Source: Actinomycetota bacterium
GTDB taxonomy: Bacteria > Actinomycetota > Acidimicrobiia > Acidimicrobiales > AC-25
Assembly (NCBI GenBank): GCA_005888395.1
Contig: VAXF01000111.1
Coordinates: forward strand, 2,329 to 21,371
Reading direction: 5' to 3'
Length of the DNA: 19,043 bases
Part shown: positions 13,384-19,043 of the stretch, piece by piece
How positions within the stretch are numbered: the first letter of the stretch is position 1
Layout of the letters: the number at the start of each line of letters is the position of its first letter
Program-made: the position numbers and the translations under genes
Notes under the pieces: generated by a model
The model's input: only the letters and a program-made list of their open reading frames with translations
Told to the model about the DNA's origin: nothing
Databases searched by the model: none

Positions 13384-14333
13384 CGCGTCACCTGGGCCAG
13401 TGGCGGGAGCTCGCCCCACGCGAGCGCGACCGGACGTGCTCCGGGTCGCGCGAGGGGCGGCCGGTCGTCGTCCCCCACGTCGACGCCCGCGCGGCGCAGG
13501 CCGGTCTCGAGCACCATCGCGGCCATCGGTGCCAGCTCGGCCAGCGAGCGGTTGCGGTGTACCCGGTGGCCGAGGTCGACCTGCGCGATCGCGCTCGCGC
13601 CGAAGTGCGTGCAGACGTCGATCAAGAGGCCGAGGTCGACGCCGTACCCGCGCACGAACGGCAGCTGCTCGAGCGTGTCGCGGCGGCCCGCGCACTCGCC
13701 GGCCAGAGGCTGAACGACCGGGGCAAGCTGCGGGAAGAGGAGGGTGATGAGCGGGCGCGCCACGAGCTCGGTGACGCGTCCGCCGCCACGCGGCCGGCCG
13801 TCGAGGGGCCGTTCGTAGAACGCCTTCACGAAGCGGATGCCGTCGTCGAGCAGCAGCGGCGCGAGCAGGCCGCTGACGAAGCGGGCGTCGAAGTCACGGA
13901 TGTCGGCGTCGAGGAACACGACCAGCTCGCCCGTGGTGCTGGCGAGCCCCTTCCAGAGCGCCTCGCCCTTGCCGTGGCCGCGACCGGCCACCTCCGGCAG
14001 GACATCGGCCGCCAGAACCACCCGCGCTCCGGCTTCGGCGGCGGCGATCGCGGTCCGGTCGTGCGAGCCGTCGTCGACGACGAGTACCTCGTCGACCAGT
14101 TCGCCATGCCGCCGACTCCCCTGCACGGGCGGGCCATGTCTCCGGCCCGCCTCCACGGGCGGGCCATGTCTCCGGCCCGCCTCCACGGGCGGGCCAAGGA
14201 GGGAGCGGACGATCGCGGCCACGGTCGCCTCCTCGTCTCTCGCCGGCAGGCACACCGATACGCGGCGATCGCCCTTGGCCGCGATCAGAGCACCGAGGTC
14301 CAGCTGCTCGTGATGGAACACGCGGATGGTCAC
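13380..14333 (-). CDS. gpgS: Glucosyl-3-phosphoglycerate synthase with an internal repeat insertion
   Basis: GpgS transfers glucose from a nucleotide sugar to 3-phosphoglycerate, the first step to glucosylglycerate and, in mycobacteria, methylglucose lipopolysaccharide. The 317-residue GT-A protein (GT81) shows VSVCLPARDEEATV, VVDDGSHDRT, HGKGEALWKGL, the metal-binding FLDADIRDF, VKAFYERPL, GGGRVTELVARPL, GYGVDLGLLID and AQVDLGHRVHRNRSL. These are all strong matches to mycobacterial GpgS. Residues 47-76 consist of three tandem decapeptides (GPPVEAGRRH twice, then GPPVQGSRRH) placed between the first two Rossmann strands; the mycobacterial protein has no such array. The GTG at 14333 is used; GTG at 14321 is an alternative. 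The gene is divergent from the riboswitch-controlled thrC. Confidence 0.92.
   Translation of the reverse strand: MTIRVFHHEQLDLGALIAAKGDRRVSVCLPARDEEATVAAIVRSLLGPPVEAGRRHGPPVEAGRRHGPPVQGSRRHGELVDEVLVVDDGSHDRTAIAAAEAGARVVLAADVLPEVAGRGHGKGEALWKGLASTTGELVVFLDADIRDFDARFVSGLLAPLLLDDGIRFVKAFYERPLDGRPRGGGRVTELVARPLITLLFPQLAPVVQPLAGECAGRRDTLEQLPFVRGYGVDLGLLIDVCTHFGASAIAQVDLGHRVHRNRSLAELAPMAAMVLETGLRRAGVDVGDDDRPPLARPGARPVALAWGELPPLAQVTR
14121..14196 (-). repeat. 30-bp tandem repeat, about 2.5 copies, within gpgS
   Basis: The units start at 14121, 14151 and 14181. The first two differ by a single base; the third matches for 16 bases. The 30-base period keeps the gpgS frame. Each junction can form a hairpin (GGCCCGCC and GGCGGGCC around TCCACG). 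The same 15-mer CTCCACGGGCGGGCC recurs at 1176-1190. Confidence 0.85.
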
Positions 14334-14348
14334 TGCTCCAGTTTGTCG

Positions 14349-14379
14349 TTGGCGCGGCCGGTGCCCGCCCGCCTACCAT
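14349..14379 (+). promoter_or_regulatory. Candidate promoter for the riboswitch-thrC transcript
   Basis: TTGGCG (14349-14354), 19 bases and TACCAT (14374-14379). A start 6-8 bases downstream would place the transcript 5' end at the aptamer. The prediction is by eye. Confidence 0.35.
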
Positions 14380-14385
14380 CGGGAC

Positions 14386-14474
14386 CATCATCCAGAGCGG
14401 TTGAGGGACCGGGCCCGACGAAACCGCGGCAACCAGTGCGCAAGCACCAGGTGCCAATGCCCGGATCGATGAGG
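14386..14474 (+). ncRNA. SAM riboswitch (SAM-I/S-box type)
   Basis: The conserved core of the SAM-I aptamer is present in order. P1 is TCATC (14388-14392) with GATGA (14468-14472). The k-turn AGAG leads into P2 arms GCGGTT (14397-14402) and AACCGC (14422-14427), with GAGGGACC and GGGCCC between them. GGCAACC (14428-14434) is followed by P3 GTGC-GCAA-GCAC (14436-14447) and GGTGCCAA (14450-14457). P4 is nearly absent: only a few bases separate GGTGCCAA from the 3' arm of P1. The 3' arm runs directly into the thrC ribosome-binding site (GAGGAGGG, 14471-14478) with no room for a terminator, so control is probably of translation initiation. SAM-IV was considered; the motif order fits SAM-I better. 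Confidence 0.88.
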
Positions 14475-14481
14475 AGGGAAG

Positions 14482-15735
14482 GTGCCGTTCGTCGAATCGC
14501 TCCGGTGCCGGGAGTGCGCGCGCACGTACCCGGTCGAGGCACTCCACGTCTGTGAGTACTGTTTCGGGCCGCTCGAGGTTGCCTACGACTACGAGGCGAT
14601 CGCAGCCAGCGTGTCCCGCGAGAAGATCGCCGCCGGGCCGCCGACGATCTGGCGGTACGCCGATCTGCTCCCCGCCGCGTTCACGAGCGGTGACAGCGCC
14701 GTCGACCTCGGCGCCGGGTTCACGCCCCTCGTACGTGCCGACCGGCTGGCCGCCGAGCTCGGGCTCGGCGAGCTCTGGCTGAAGAACGACACCCTCAACC
14801 CGACCGGCTCGTTCAAGGACCGCGTCGTCTCCGTGGCGCTCACCAAGGCGCGGGAGCTCGGCTTCAAGGTGGCCGCCTGCGCCTCGACGGGCAACCTGGC
14901 CAACTCGGTGGCGGCCCACGCCGCGCGCGCCGGGATGCAGAGTTTCGTCTTCATCCCGCGCGACCTCGAGCAGGCCAAGGTGGTGACCACCGCGGTGTAC
15001 GGCGGAAACCTCATCGCCGTCGAGGGCAACTACGACGACGTCAACCGCCTGTGCGCCGAGCTGGCCTACGAGCGCCCGACATGGGCGTTCGTCAACGTCA
15101 ACGTGCGCACGTATTACGCGGAAGGCTCCAAGACCCTCGCCTTCGAGGTGGCTGAGCAGCTCGGCTGGACCGCACCCGACCACGTCGTCGTTCCCGTCGC
15201 GTCCGGGAGCCAGCTCACCAAGATCGACAAGGGCTTCCGCGAGCTGTGGCAGGTCGGGTTGCTCGACGAGCCGCCCGCGGTGCGCATCTCGGGTGCCCAG
15301 GCCGCGGGGTGCTCGCCCGTGGCCACCGCGTTCGCCGAAGGGGTCGACCACATCCGCCCGGTGAAGCCGCACACGATCGCCAAGTCACTCGCCATCGGCA
15401 ACCCGGCCGACGGTCCTTACGCGCTCGAGTGTGTGCGCGAGAGCCGTGGCTCGTTCGGATCGGTGACCGACGACGAGATCATCGAGGGCATCCGTCTGCT
15501 CGCCCGTACCGAGGGCATCTTCGCCGAGACCGCGGGCGGCGTCACTATCGCGACGCTCGCCCGTCTCGCCGCCCAGGGAGTCGTGCGCGCCGACGAGCGT
15601 GTCGTCGCCTACGTCACCGGTCTGGGCCTGAAGACCATCGAGGCGGTGTCGTCGATCGTCGGGCCCACCCACACGATCGCCCCGACCCTCGACGCGTTCA
15701 ACGAGGCGGTCGGTCCCGACGAGGAGCCCGCATGA
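14482..15735 (+). CDS. thrC: Threonine synthase-like PLP enzyme under SAM riboswitch control
   Basis: This fold-type II PLP enzyme has 417 residues. A Cys4 zinc-ribbon-like N-terminus (C9-x2-C12, C24-x2-C27) precedes the catalytic domain. The PLP lysine is in NPTGSFKDR (Lys112). The phosphate-binding region lies around ASTGNLANSVAAHAARAG, and later blocks include VPVASGSQLTKIDKGF, KSLAIGNPADGP and AETAGGVTIATLARL. By sequence it is a threonine synthase, which converts O-phosphohomoserine to threonine. Context argues for a different or additional role: a SAM riboswitch precedes it and its stop overlaps (ATGA) a CysO-like sulfur carrier. No hom or thrB gene is adjacent. A thiocarboxylate-dependent synthase acting on an O-phospho substrate is a serious alternative. 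The GTG start follows GAGGAGGG. Confidence 0.87.
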   Translation: MPFVESLRCRECARTYPVEALHVCEYCFGPLEVAYDYEAIAASVSREKIAAGPPTIWRYADLLPAAFTSGDSAVDLGAGFTPLVRADRLAAELGLGELWLKNDTLNPTGSFKDRVVSVALTKARELGFKVAACASTGNLANSVAAHAARAGMQSFVFIPRDLEQAKVVTTAVYGGNLIAVEGNYDDVNRLCAELAYERPTWAFVNVNVRTYYAEGSKTLAFEVAEQLGWTAPDHVVVPVASGSQLTKIDKGFRELWQVGLLDEPPAVRISGAQAAGCSPVATAFAEGVDHIRPVKPHTIAKSLAIGNPADGPYALECVRESRGSFGSVTDDEIIEGIRLLARTEGIFAETAGGVTIATLARLAAQGVVRADERVVAYVTGLGLKTIEAVSSIVGPTHTIAPTLDAFNEAVGPDEEPA

Positions 15736-16007
15736 CGGCCCTGGTGAGGGTGCCGACGCAGCTGCGGTCGCTGTCCGGCGGCCAGGGCGAGGTCAAGGTG
15801 GATGGCGATACGGTCGGCGCCGTGCTGGCGGCGCTCGACGAGACGCATCCGGGTTTCCGCGGCCGCCTCTTCGATGACTCGGGCCGGTTGCGGCGGTTCG
15901 TGAACGTCTTCGTCGCCGACGAGGACGTCCGCTTCCTTCAGGGCCTCGACACGCCGGTGGCCGAGGGCCAGACGGTGTCGATCGTGCCGGCGGTGGCGGG
16001 CGGGTAG
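15732..16007 (+). CDS. cysO: CysO/MoaD/ThiS-family sulfur carrier protein
   Basis: This 91-residue ubiquitin-like protein matches mycobacterial CysO along its length: VPTQLRSLSGGQGEVKVDGD, TVGAVLAALDETHPG, RRFVNVFVADEDVRF and the C-terminus VSIVPAVAGG. The terminal Gly-Gly is the site where a thiocarboxylate is formed by an E1-like MoeB/MoeZ enzyme. In M. tuberculosis CysO-COSH feeds the PLP enzyme CysM with O-phosphoserine to make cysteine. Here the coupled PLP enzyme is the threonine-synthase-like protein, with the start overlapping its stop (ATGA). No cysM or mec-type protease gene is next to it, so the acceptor enzyme may be the neighbour itself. Confidence 0.88.
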   Translation: MTALVRVPTQLRSLSGGQGEVKVDGDTVGAVLAALDETHPGFRGRLFDDSGRLRRFVNVFVADEDVRFLQGLDTPVAEGQTVSIVPAVAGG

Positions 16008-16012
16008 CCGGG

Positions 16013-16441
16013 GTGCCGCGGCGCTCTCGGAACGAGGTGCTCGTCGTCGACGACGACCCCGTTCTGTGCAGTGTCCTGTGCGACGTCTTCGAGCACGAGG
16101 GCTACACCGTGCGCTGGGCCGCCGGCGGTGAGCAGGCCTTGGCTGCGCTCGACCAGCTGGTGCCCGACTGCATGATCCTCGCGCCGCGTACGCGGGTGGT
16201 GGTGCTCACGGCGCAGGACGAGCGTCGCCACGTCCTGCGCTGTTTTGAGCTCGGCGTGTTCAAGTTCGCCACCAAGCCGATCGATCCGTCCATCTTGTTC
16301 CTCGCCGTCGACAAGTTGCTGCACATGTCCAACGATGAGGCCGACCGTGAGCGACGCGAGGAGCTCGAGATGGCGCGGCGCCTGGCGCAGCTCGACGCCG
16401 CGCTCGACGAGATCAGGGCGCGGGGGATCGGACGGGGATAG
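16013..16441 (+). CDS. Degenerate single-domain response regulator lacking the phosphoacceptor
   Basis: This 142-residue protein has a receiver-like N-terminus EVLVVDDDPVL, then GEQALAALDQLVPDCMIL. It jumps directly to APRTRVVVLTAQDERRHV and ends the receiver fold with FKFATKPIDPS. The acidic pocket, the Thr and the Lys are present. The segment that should follow PDCMIL (phosphoacceptor Asp, M-M-P loop, helix 3) is missing. Comparison with the paralogue 500 bases downstream gives a loss of about 26 residues, in frame. A 12-base palindrome (CCGCGTACGCGG, 16184-16195) sits at the junction. The tail is an acidic/basic helix. It cannot be phosphorylated in the usual way, so it is either a remnant or a phosphorylation-independent protein. 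It starts (GTG) five bases after the cysO stop. Confidence 0.75.
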   Translation: MPRRSRNEVLVVDDDPVLCSVLCDVFEHEGYTVRWAAGGEQALAALDQLVPDCMILAPRTRVVVLTAQDERRHVLRCFELGVFKFATKPIDPSILFLAVDKLLHMSNDEADRERREELEMARRLAQLDAALDEIRARGIGRG

Positions 16442-16498
16442 ACCGCCCCAACCCGACATCGTTCTCAACCCGGCGAGCCGCACATCCGATGTTCAGAC

Positions 16499-16981
16499 GT
16501 GGCCGAGGTCCTCGTCGTCGATGACGACCCTGACATCCGGATGATGCTCCGGTTTGCCCTCGAGGACGTGGGCTTCGACGTGCGTCTCGCTTCGGACGGC
16601 GTCGAGGCGCTGGCCCTGCTCCGCGAGCGCGTGCCCGACTGCATGGTGCTCGACCTGATGATGCCGAACCTCGACGGGTTCGGCCTGTTGCGGACCATGC
16701 ACGCGACGGGGCTCGGGGACGCAACCCGCACTGTGATCCTGACGTGCAAGGTCGACGAGGGTGACGTGGTGACGGGCCTCGAGCTCGGGGCCCACGAGTA
16801 CCTGACCAAGCCCTTCGACCCTGATCGCCTGGCCGGGATCCTCCAGCGCCTCCTCGACACCACGCCCCAGGCCCTCGCCGACCGACGCCGGACCCAGCTC
16901 GACAAGGCCGCCCTCCGCGAGCGCATCGAGGCCACGCTCGCCCCGCCCCGGCGCCGGGCGGATTCCCTCCCCAGGGCATAG
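16499..16981 (+). CDS. Single-domain response regulator
   Basis: A CheY-like receiver of about 120 residues with a 40-residue basic tail (160 in total). It shows EVLVVDDDPDIR (acidic pocket), VPDCMVLDLMMPNLDGF with the phosphoacceptor Asp, VILTCKVDEG (Thr) and HEYLTKPFDPDRL (Lys). No DNA-binding or enzymatic output domain is present; the tail has DRRRTQLDKAALRERIEA, probably helical. The GTG at 16499 gives a standard receiver start. It is a tandem paralogue of the preceding degenerate receiver (shared VPDCM, LT and TKP blocks). No histidine kinase is in the window, so its partner is unknown. Confidence 0.88.
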   Translation: MAEVLVVDDDPDIRMMLRFALEDVGFDVRLASDGVEALALLRERVPDCMVLDLMMPNLDGFGLLRTMHATGLGDATRTVILTCKVDEGDVVTGLELGAHEYLTKPFDPDRLAGILQRLLDTTPQALADRRRTQLDKAALRERIEATLAPPRRRADSLPRA

Positions 16982-17021
16982 CCGGCGACTCTTCGCTTGC
17001 GGCGCCTGTGGCGCCGGTGGC

Positions 17022-17053
17022 TAGAATTAGCACTCGAGGCTTGCGAGTGCTAA
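17022..17053 (+). promoter_or_regulatory. groEL promoter -10 overlapping a CIRCE operator
   Basis: TTAGCACTC (17027-17035), nine bases, then GAGTGCTAA (17045-17053) is a perfect CIRCE element, the HrcA repressor site. A -10-like TAGAAT (17022-17027) abuts it, with a weak TTGCGG 19 bases upstream. HrcA binding would block transcription until heat or misfolding stress. Confidence 0.93.
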
Positions 17054-17090
17054 GTCGCCAGAAGCCAAGTCGCTAGGAGGGACGCAGGCA

Positions 17091-18713
17091 ATGCCGAAGA
17101 TGATCGCCTTCGACGAGACGGCCCGGCGGGCGCTGGAGAGCGGCATGAACCAGCTCGCCGACGCCGTGCGGGTCACGCTGGGCCCGAAGGGCCGCAACGT
17201 CGTGCTCGAGAAGAAGTGGGGCGCCCCCACCATCACCAACGACGGGGTGTCGATCGCCAAGGAGATCGAGCTCGAGGACCCCTACGAGAAGATCGGGGCC
17301 GAGCTGGTCAAGGAGGTCGCCAAGAAGACCGACAACGTCGCCGGCGACGGCACCACGACCGCCACCGTCCTGGCGTGGGCCATGGTGCGCGAGGGCCTGC
17401 GCAACGTCGCCGCCGGCGCCAACCCGATGGCGCTGAAGAAGGGCATCGAACAGGCCGTCGAGACGGCGGTCGAGGCCGTCAAGACGATCTCGGTCGAGGT
17501 CGAGTCGAAGGAGCAGGTCTCGCAGGTGGCGGGCATCTCCGCGGCCGACACCGAGATCGGCGCCATGATCTCCGAGGCCATCGACAAGGTCGGCAAGGAC
17601 GGTGTCATCACCGTCGAGGAGTCGCAGACGTTCGGCATGGAGATGGACCTCGTCGAGGGCATGCGCTTCGACAAGGGCTACATCTCGCCGTACTTCGTCA
17701 CCGATCCCGAGCGCATGGAGGCCGTCCTCGAGGATCCCTACATCCTGCTCGTCGGCTCGAAGATCTCGGCCGTGCGCGACCTGCTGCCGGTGCTCGAGAA
17801 GGTGATGCAGGCGGGCCGGCCGCTCGCGGTCATCGCCGAGGACGTCGAGGGTGAGGCGCTGGCCACGCTGGTGGTCAACAAGATCCGCGGCACGTTCAAG
17901 TCGGTCGCGATCAAGGCGCCCGGTTTCGGCGAGCGCCGCAAGGCGATGCTGCAGGACATGGCCATCCTCACGGGCGGCCAGGTGATCTCCGAGGAGGTCG
18001 GCCTGAAGCTCGAGAACGTGTCGCTCGACATGCTCGGCAAGGCCCGCAAGGTCACCGTCACCAAAGACGAGACGACCATCGTCGAGGGCGGGGGCGAGGA
18101 CTCCGACATCAAGGGCCGGATCAACCAGATCAAGGCCGAGATCGACAACACCGACTCGGACTACGACCGGGAGAAGCTCCAGGAGCGGCTGGCCAAGCTC
18201 TCGGGGGGTGTCGCGGTCATCAAGGTCGGCGCGGCCACCGAGGTCGAGCTGAAGGAGAAGAAGCATCGCATCGAGGACGCCGTCAGCACTACGAAGGCGG
18301 CGGTCGAGGAGGGCGTCGTGCCGGGTGGTGGCGTCGCGCTGCTTCGGGCGCAGGACAAGGTGTTCGCCTTCGCCAAGAAGCTCGACGGCGACGAGGCGAC
18401 CGGCGCGCGGATCGTGGCGCGTGCGCTCGAGGAGCCCCTCAAGCAGATCGCCGTCAACGCCGGCCTGGAGGGCGGCGTGGTGGTCGAGCGCGTGCGGGGT
18501 CTCGAGAAGGCCAACGGGCTCAACGCCGCCACCAACGAGTACGAGGACCTGTTCAAGGCCGGCGTCATCGACGCCGCCAAGGTCACGCGCTCGGCGCTGC
18601 AGAACGCGGCGTCGATCGCGGCCCTCTTCCTCACGACCGAGGCGGTCATCGCCGACAAGCCCGAGAAGGAGAGCATGCCCGCCATGCCCGGCGGCGGCAT
18701 GGAGGACTTCTAG
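17091..18713 (+). CDS. groEL: 60 kDa chaperonin GroEL
   Basis: GroEL is an ATP-driven folding chamber working with GroES. The 540-residue product has the classic blocks: LGPKGRNVVLEKKWGAP, ITNDGVSIAKEIELEDP, AGDGTTTATVLAWAM, the apical TVEESQTFGMEMDLVEGMRFD, GFGERRKAMLQDMAILTGG, VEEGVVPGGGVALLRA and a C-terminus PAMPGGGMEDF. The C-terminal tail is a short Gly/Met type. GGAGGG precedes the ATG by nine bases. No groES is adjacent, so this is a solo groEL like groEL2 of other actinobacteria; a groES or groESL operon should exist elsewhere. A CIRCE site controls it. Codon use is strongly biased to C/G third positions, as in a highly expressed gene. Confidence 0.98.
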   Translation: MPKMIAFDETARRALESGMNQLADAVRVTLGPKGRNVVLEKKWGAPTITNDGVSIAKEIELEDPYEKIGAELVKEVAKKTDNVAGDGTTTATVLAWAMVREGLRNVAAGANPMALKKGIEQAVETAVEAVKTISVEVESKEQVSQVAGISAADTEIGAMISEAIDKVGKDGVITVEESQTFGMEMDLVEGMRFDKGYISPYFVTDPERMEAVLEDPYILLVGSKISAVRDLLPVLEKVMQAGRPLAVIAEDVEGEALATLVVNKIRGTFKSVAIKAPGFGERRKAMLQDMAILTGGQVISEEVGLKLENVSLDMLGKARKVTVTKDETTIVEGGGEDSDIKGRINQIKAEIDNTDSDYDREKLQERLAKLSGGVAVIKVGAATEVELKEKKHRIEDAVSTTKAAVEEGVVPGGGVALLRAQDKVFAFAKKLDGDEATGARIVARALEEPLKQIAVNAGLEGGVVVERVRGLEKANGLNAATNEYEDLFKAGVIDAAKVTRSALQNAASIAALFLTTEAVIADKPEKESMPAMPGGGMEDF

Positions 18714-18780
18714 CCGGCTCGCTAGTCCTGCCCGCGACGGGACGGGTCCTGTCCCTCAGGGGCCCTCCCGCATGGGCCTT

Positions 18781-18797
18781 CCCCGGCTTCGCCGGGG
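18781..18797. terminator. Hairpin between convergent groEL and surface-protein genes
   Basis: CCCCGGC-TTC-GCCGGGG is a perfect 7-bp stem without a T-run. It lies in a 105-base GC-rich gap with other short inverted repeats (GGGAC/GTCCC at 18739-18755) and a 14-base direct repeat (GGGCCCCTCCCT type, about 18796-18824). It may stop transcription from both sides. Confidence 0.5.
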
Positions 18798-18818
18798 CCC
18801 CTCCCTGCGGGCCCCTCC

Positions 18819-19043
18819 CTACGGGCCACCCGTCCCACCGCTCGGCTCTGCCTCGCGGCGCCGGCGTCTCCATGCTGCCGTTCCGGCCATGGCGGCGAAA
18901 AGAGTGAGCAGCGCGACCAGGGGGAGCACGAGTCCGCGGTGCGAACCTGTTTTGTGTGCCCCCAACGCCGATTCATTCAGCTTTCGCGTGGGGGTGATCT
19001 CCGCGGGGGCTGTCGGGGAGACGGGGGCGGCGGTGGGGATGTT
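18819..19043 (-). CDS. C-terminus of a membrane-anchored surface protein, partial
   Basis: The frame is open from the right edge to a TAG at 18821-18819 (74 codons), so the start lies outside. The visible part begins with a Pro/Thr/Ala-rich stretch (PTAAPVSPTAPAEITPTR), then about 20 polar residues, then a membrane helix (LVLPLVALLTLFAAMAGTAA) followed at once by WRRRRRE and a short tail. This is the usual end of a single-pass exported protein with a wall-spanning linker and a stop-transfer signal. It carries no LPxTG motif. The function is unknown because the ectodomain lies outside. Evidence is the open frame plus the topology. Confidence 0.6.
   Translation of the reverse strand, partial: NIPTAAPVSPTAPAEITPTRKLNESALGAHKTGSHRGLVLPLVALLTLFAAMAGTAAWRRRRREAEPSGGTGGP

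Noticed and set aside
14121..14196. Possible CRISPR array
   Set aside because: The 30-bp units abut directly with no spacers, and they encode an in-frame decapeptide repeat within gpgS.
14386..14474. SAM-IV riboswitch
   Set aside because: The order GAGGGACC, GAAACC, GGCAACC, small P3, GGTGCCAA, GATGAG fits SAM-I; the extra helices of SAM-IV are not seen.
13894..15372. A 492-codon minus-strand ORF spanning gpgS, the riboswitch and thrC
   Set aside because: It crosses two well-supported genes and a structured RNA on the other strand or frame and has no recognisable domain.
18819..19043. Sortase (LPxTG) anchor
   Set aside because: The helix and Arg tail fit, but there is no LPxTG or close variant before the helix.

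Overview
The window is high-GC DNA (about 70% by eye) with dense, often overlapping genes and frequent GTG or TTG starts. The gene content (CarD, DisA, a CysO-type sulfur carrier, GpgS, DUF3263 next to a LytR_C protein, a CIRCE-controlled solo groEL) indicates an actinobacterium. The divergence from mycobacterial forms and the SigH-type sigma factor suggest a deep lineage such as Acidimicrobiia; that placement is inference.

Layout. (1) 1-351, minus: N-terminus of a secreted S53/S8-like peptidase running off the left edge. (2) 444-4312, plus: LppM-like membrane lipoprotein, radA, disA and a dienelactone hydrolase, tightly packed. (3) 4390-7856, plus: carD, PIN/TRAM protein, ispD, a short leader ORF, a broken ispF, and rlmB. 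The cysS usually found between ispF and rlmB is absent. (4) 7929-9901, plus: SigH-type sigma factor behind a near-consensus promoter, tRNA-Thr(UGU), DUF3263 protein, LytR_C wall protein. (5) 9916-14333: a lipoprotein (minus) divergent from otsB and glycerate kinase (plus), which converge on a HAD phosphatase and gpgS (minus). This is a trehalose/glucosylglycerate cluster. (6) 14349-16981, plus: SAM riboswitch, a threonine-synthase-like gene, a CysO-like sulfur carrier, and two stand-alone receiver proteins, the first lacking its phosphoacceptor. (7) 17022-18713, plus: promoter with CIRCE operator and groEL. (8) 18819-19043, minus: C-terminus of a membrane-anchored surface protein running off the right edge. 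There is no gene-free stretch over 300 bases; the longest gaps are 7857-8033 and 8703-8858.

How it fits together. radA, disA and carD link DNA repair, c-di-AMP and rRNA transcription; ispD/ispF belong to the MEP isoprenoid pathway. The most interesting unit is the SAM riboswitch followed by a threonine-synthase-like PLP enzyme and a CysO-like carrier ending in GG. It reads as a SAM-regulated, thiocarboxylate-dependent sulfur-incorporation operon, possibly making homocysteine from O-phosphohomoserine, rather than simple threonine synthesis. A second unusual item is a pair of short leader ORFs (both starting MSEP, then ASE) built from a dispersed repeat. One precedes ispF and the other precedes the lipoprotein, and each ends in an ATGA overlap with the next gene. 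Several genes look damaged or diverged (radA zinc finger, ispF, first receiver, an expanded tandem repeat in gpgS), so read-level checks are needed to separate biology from assembly error.
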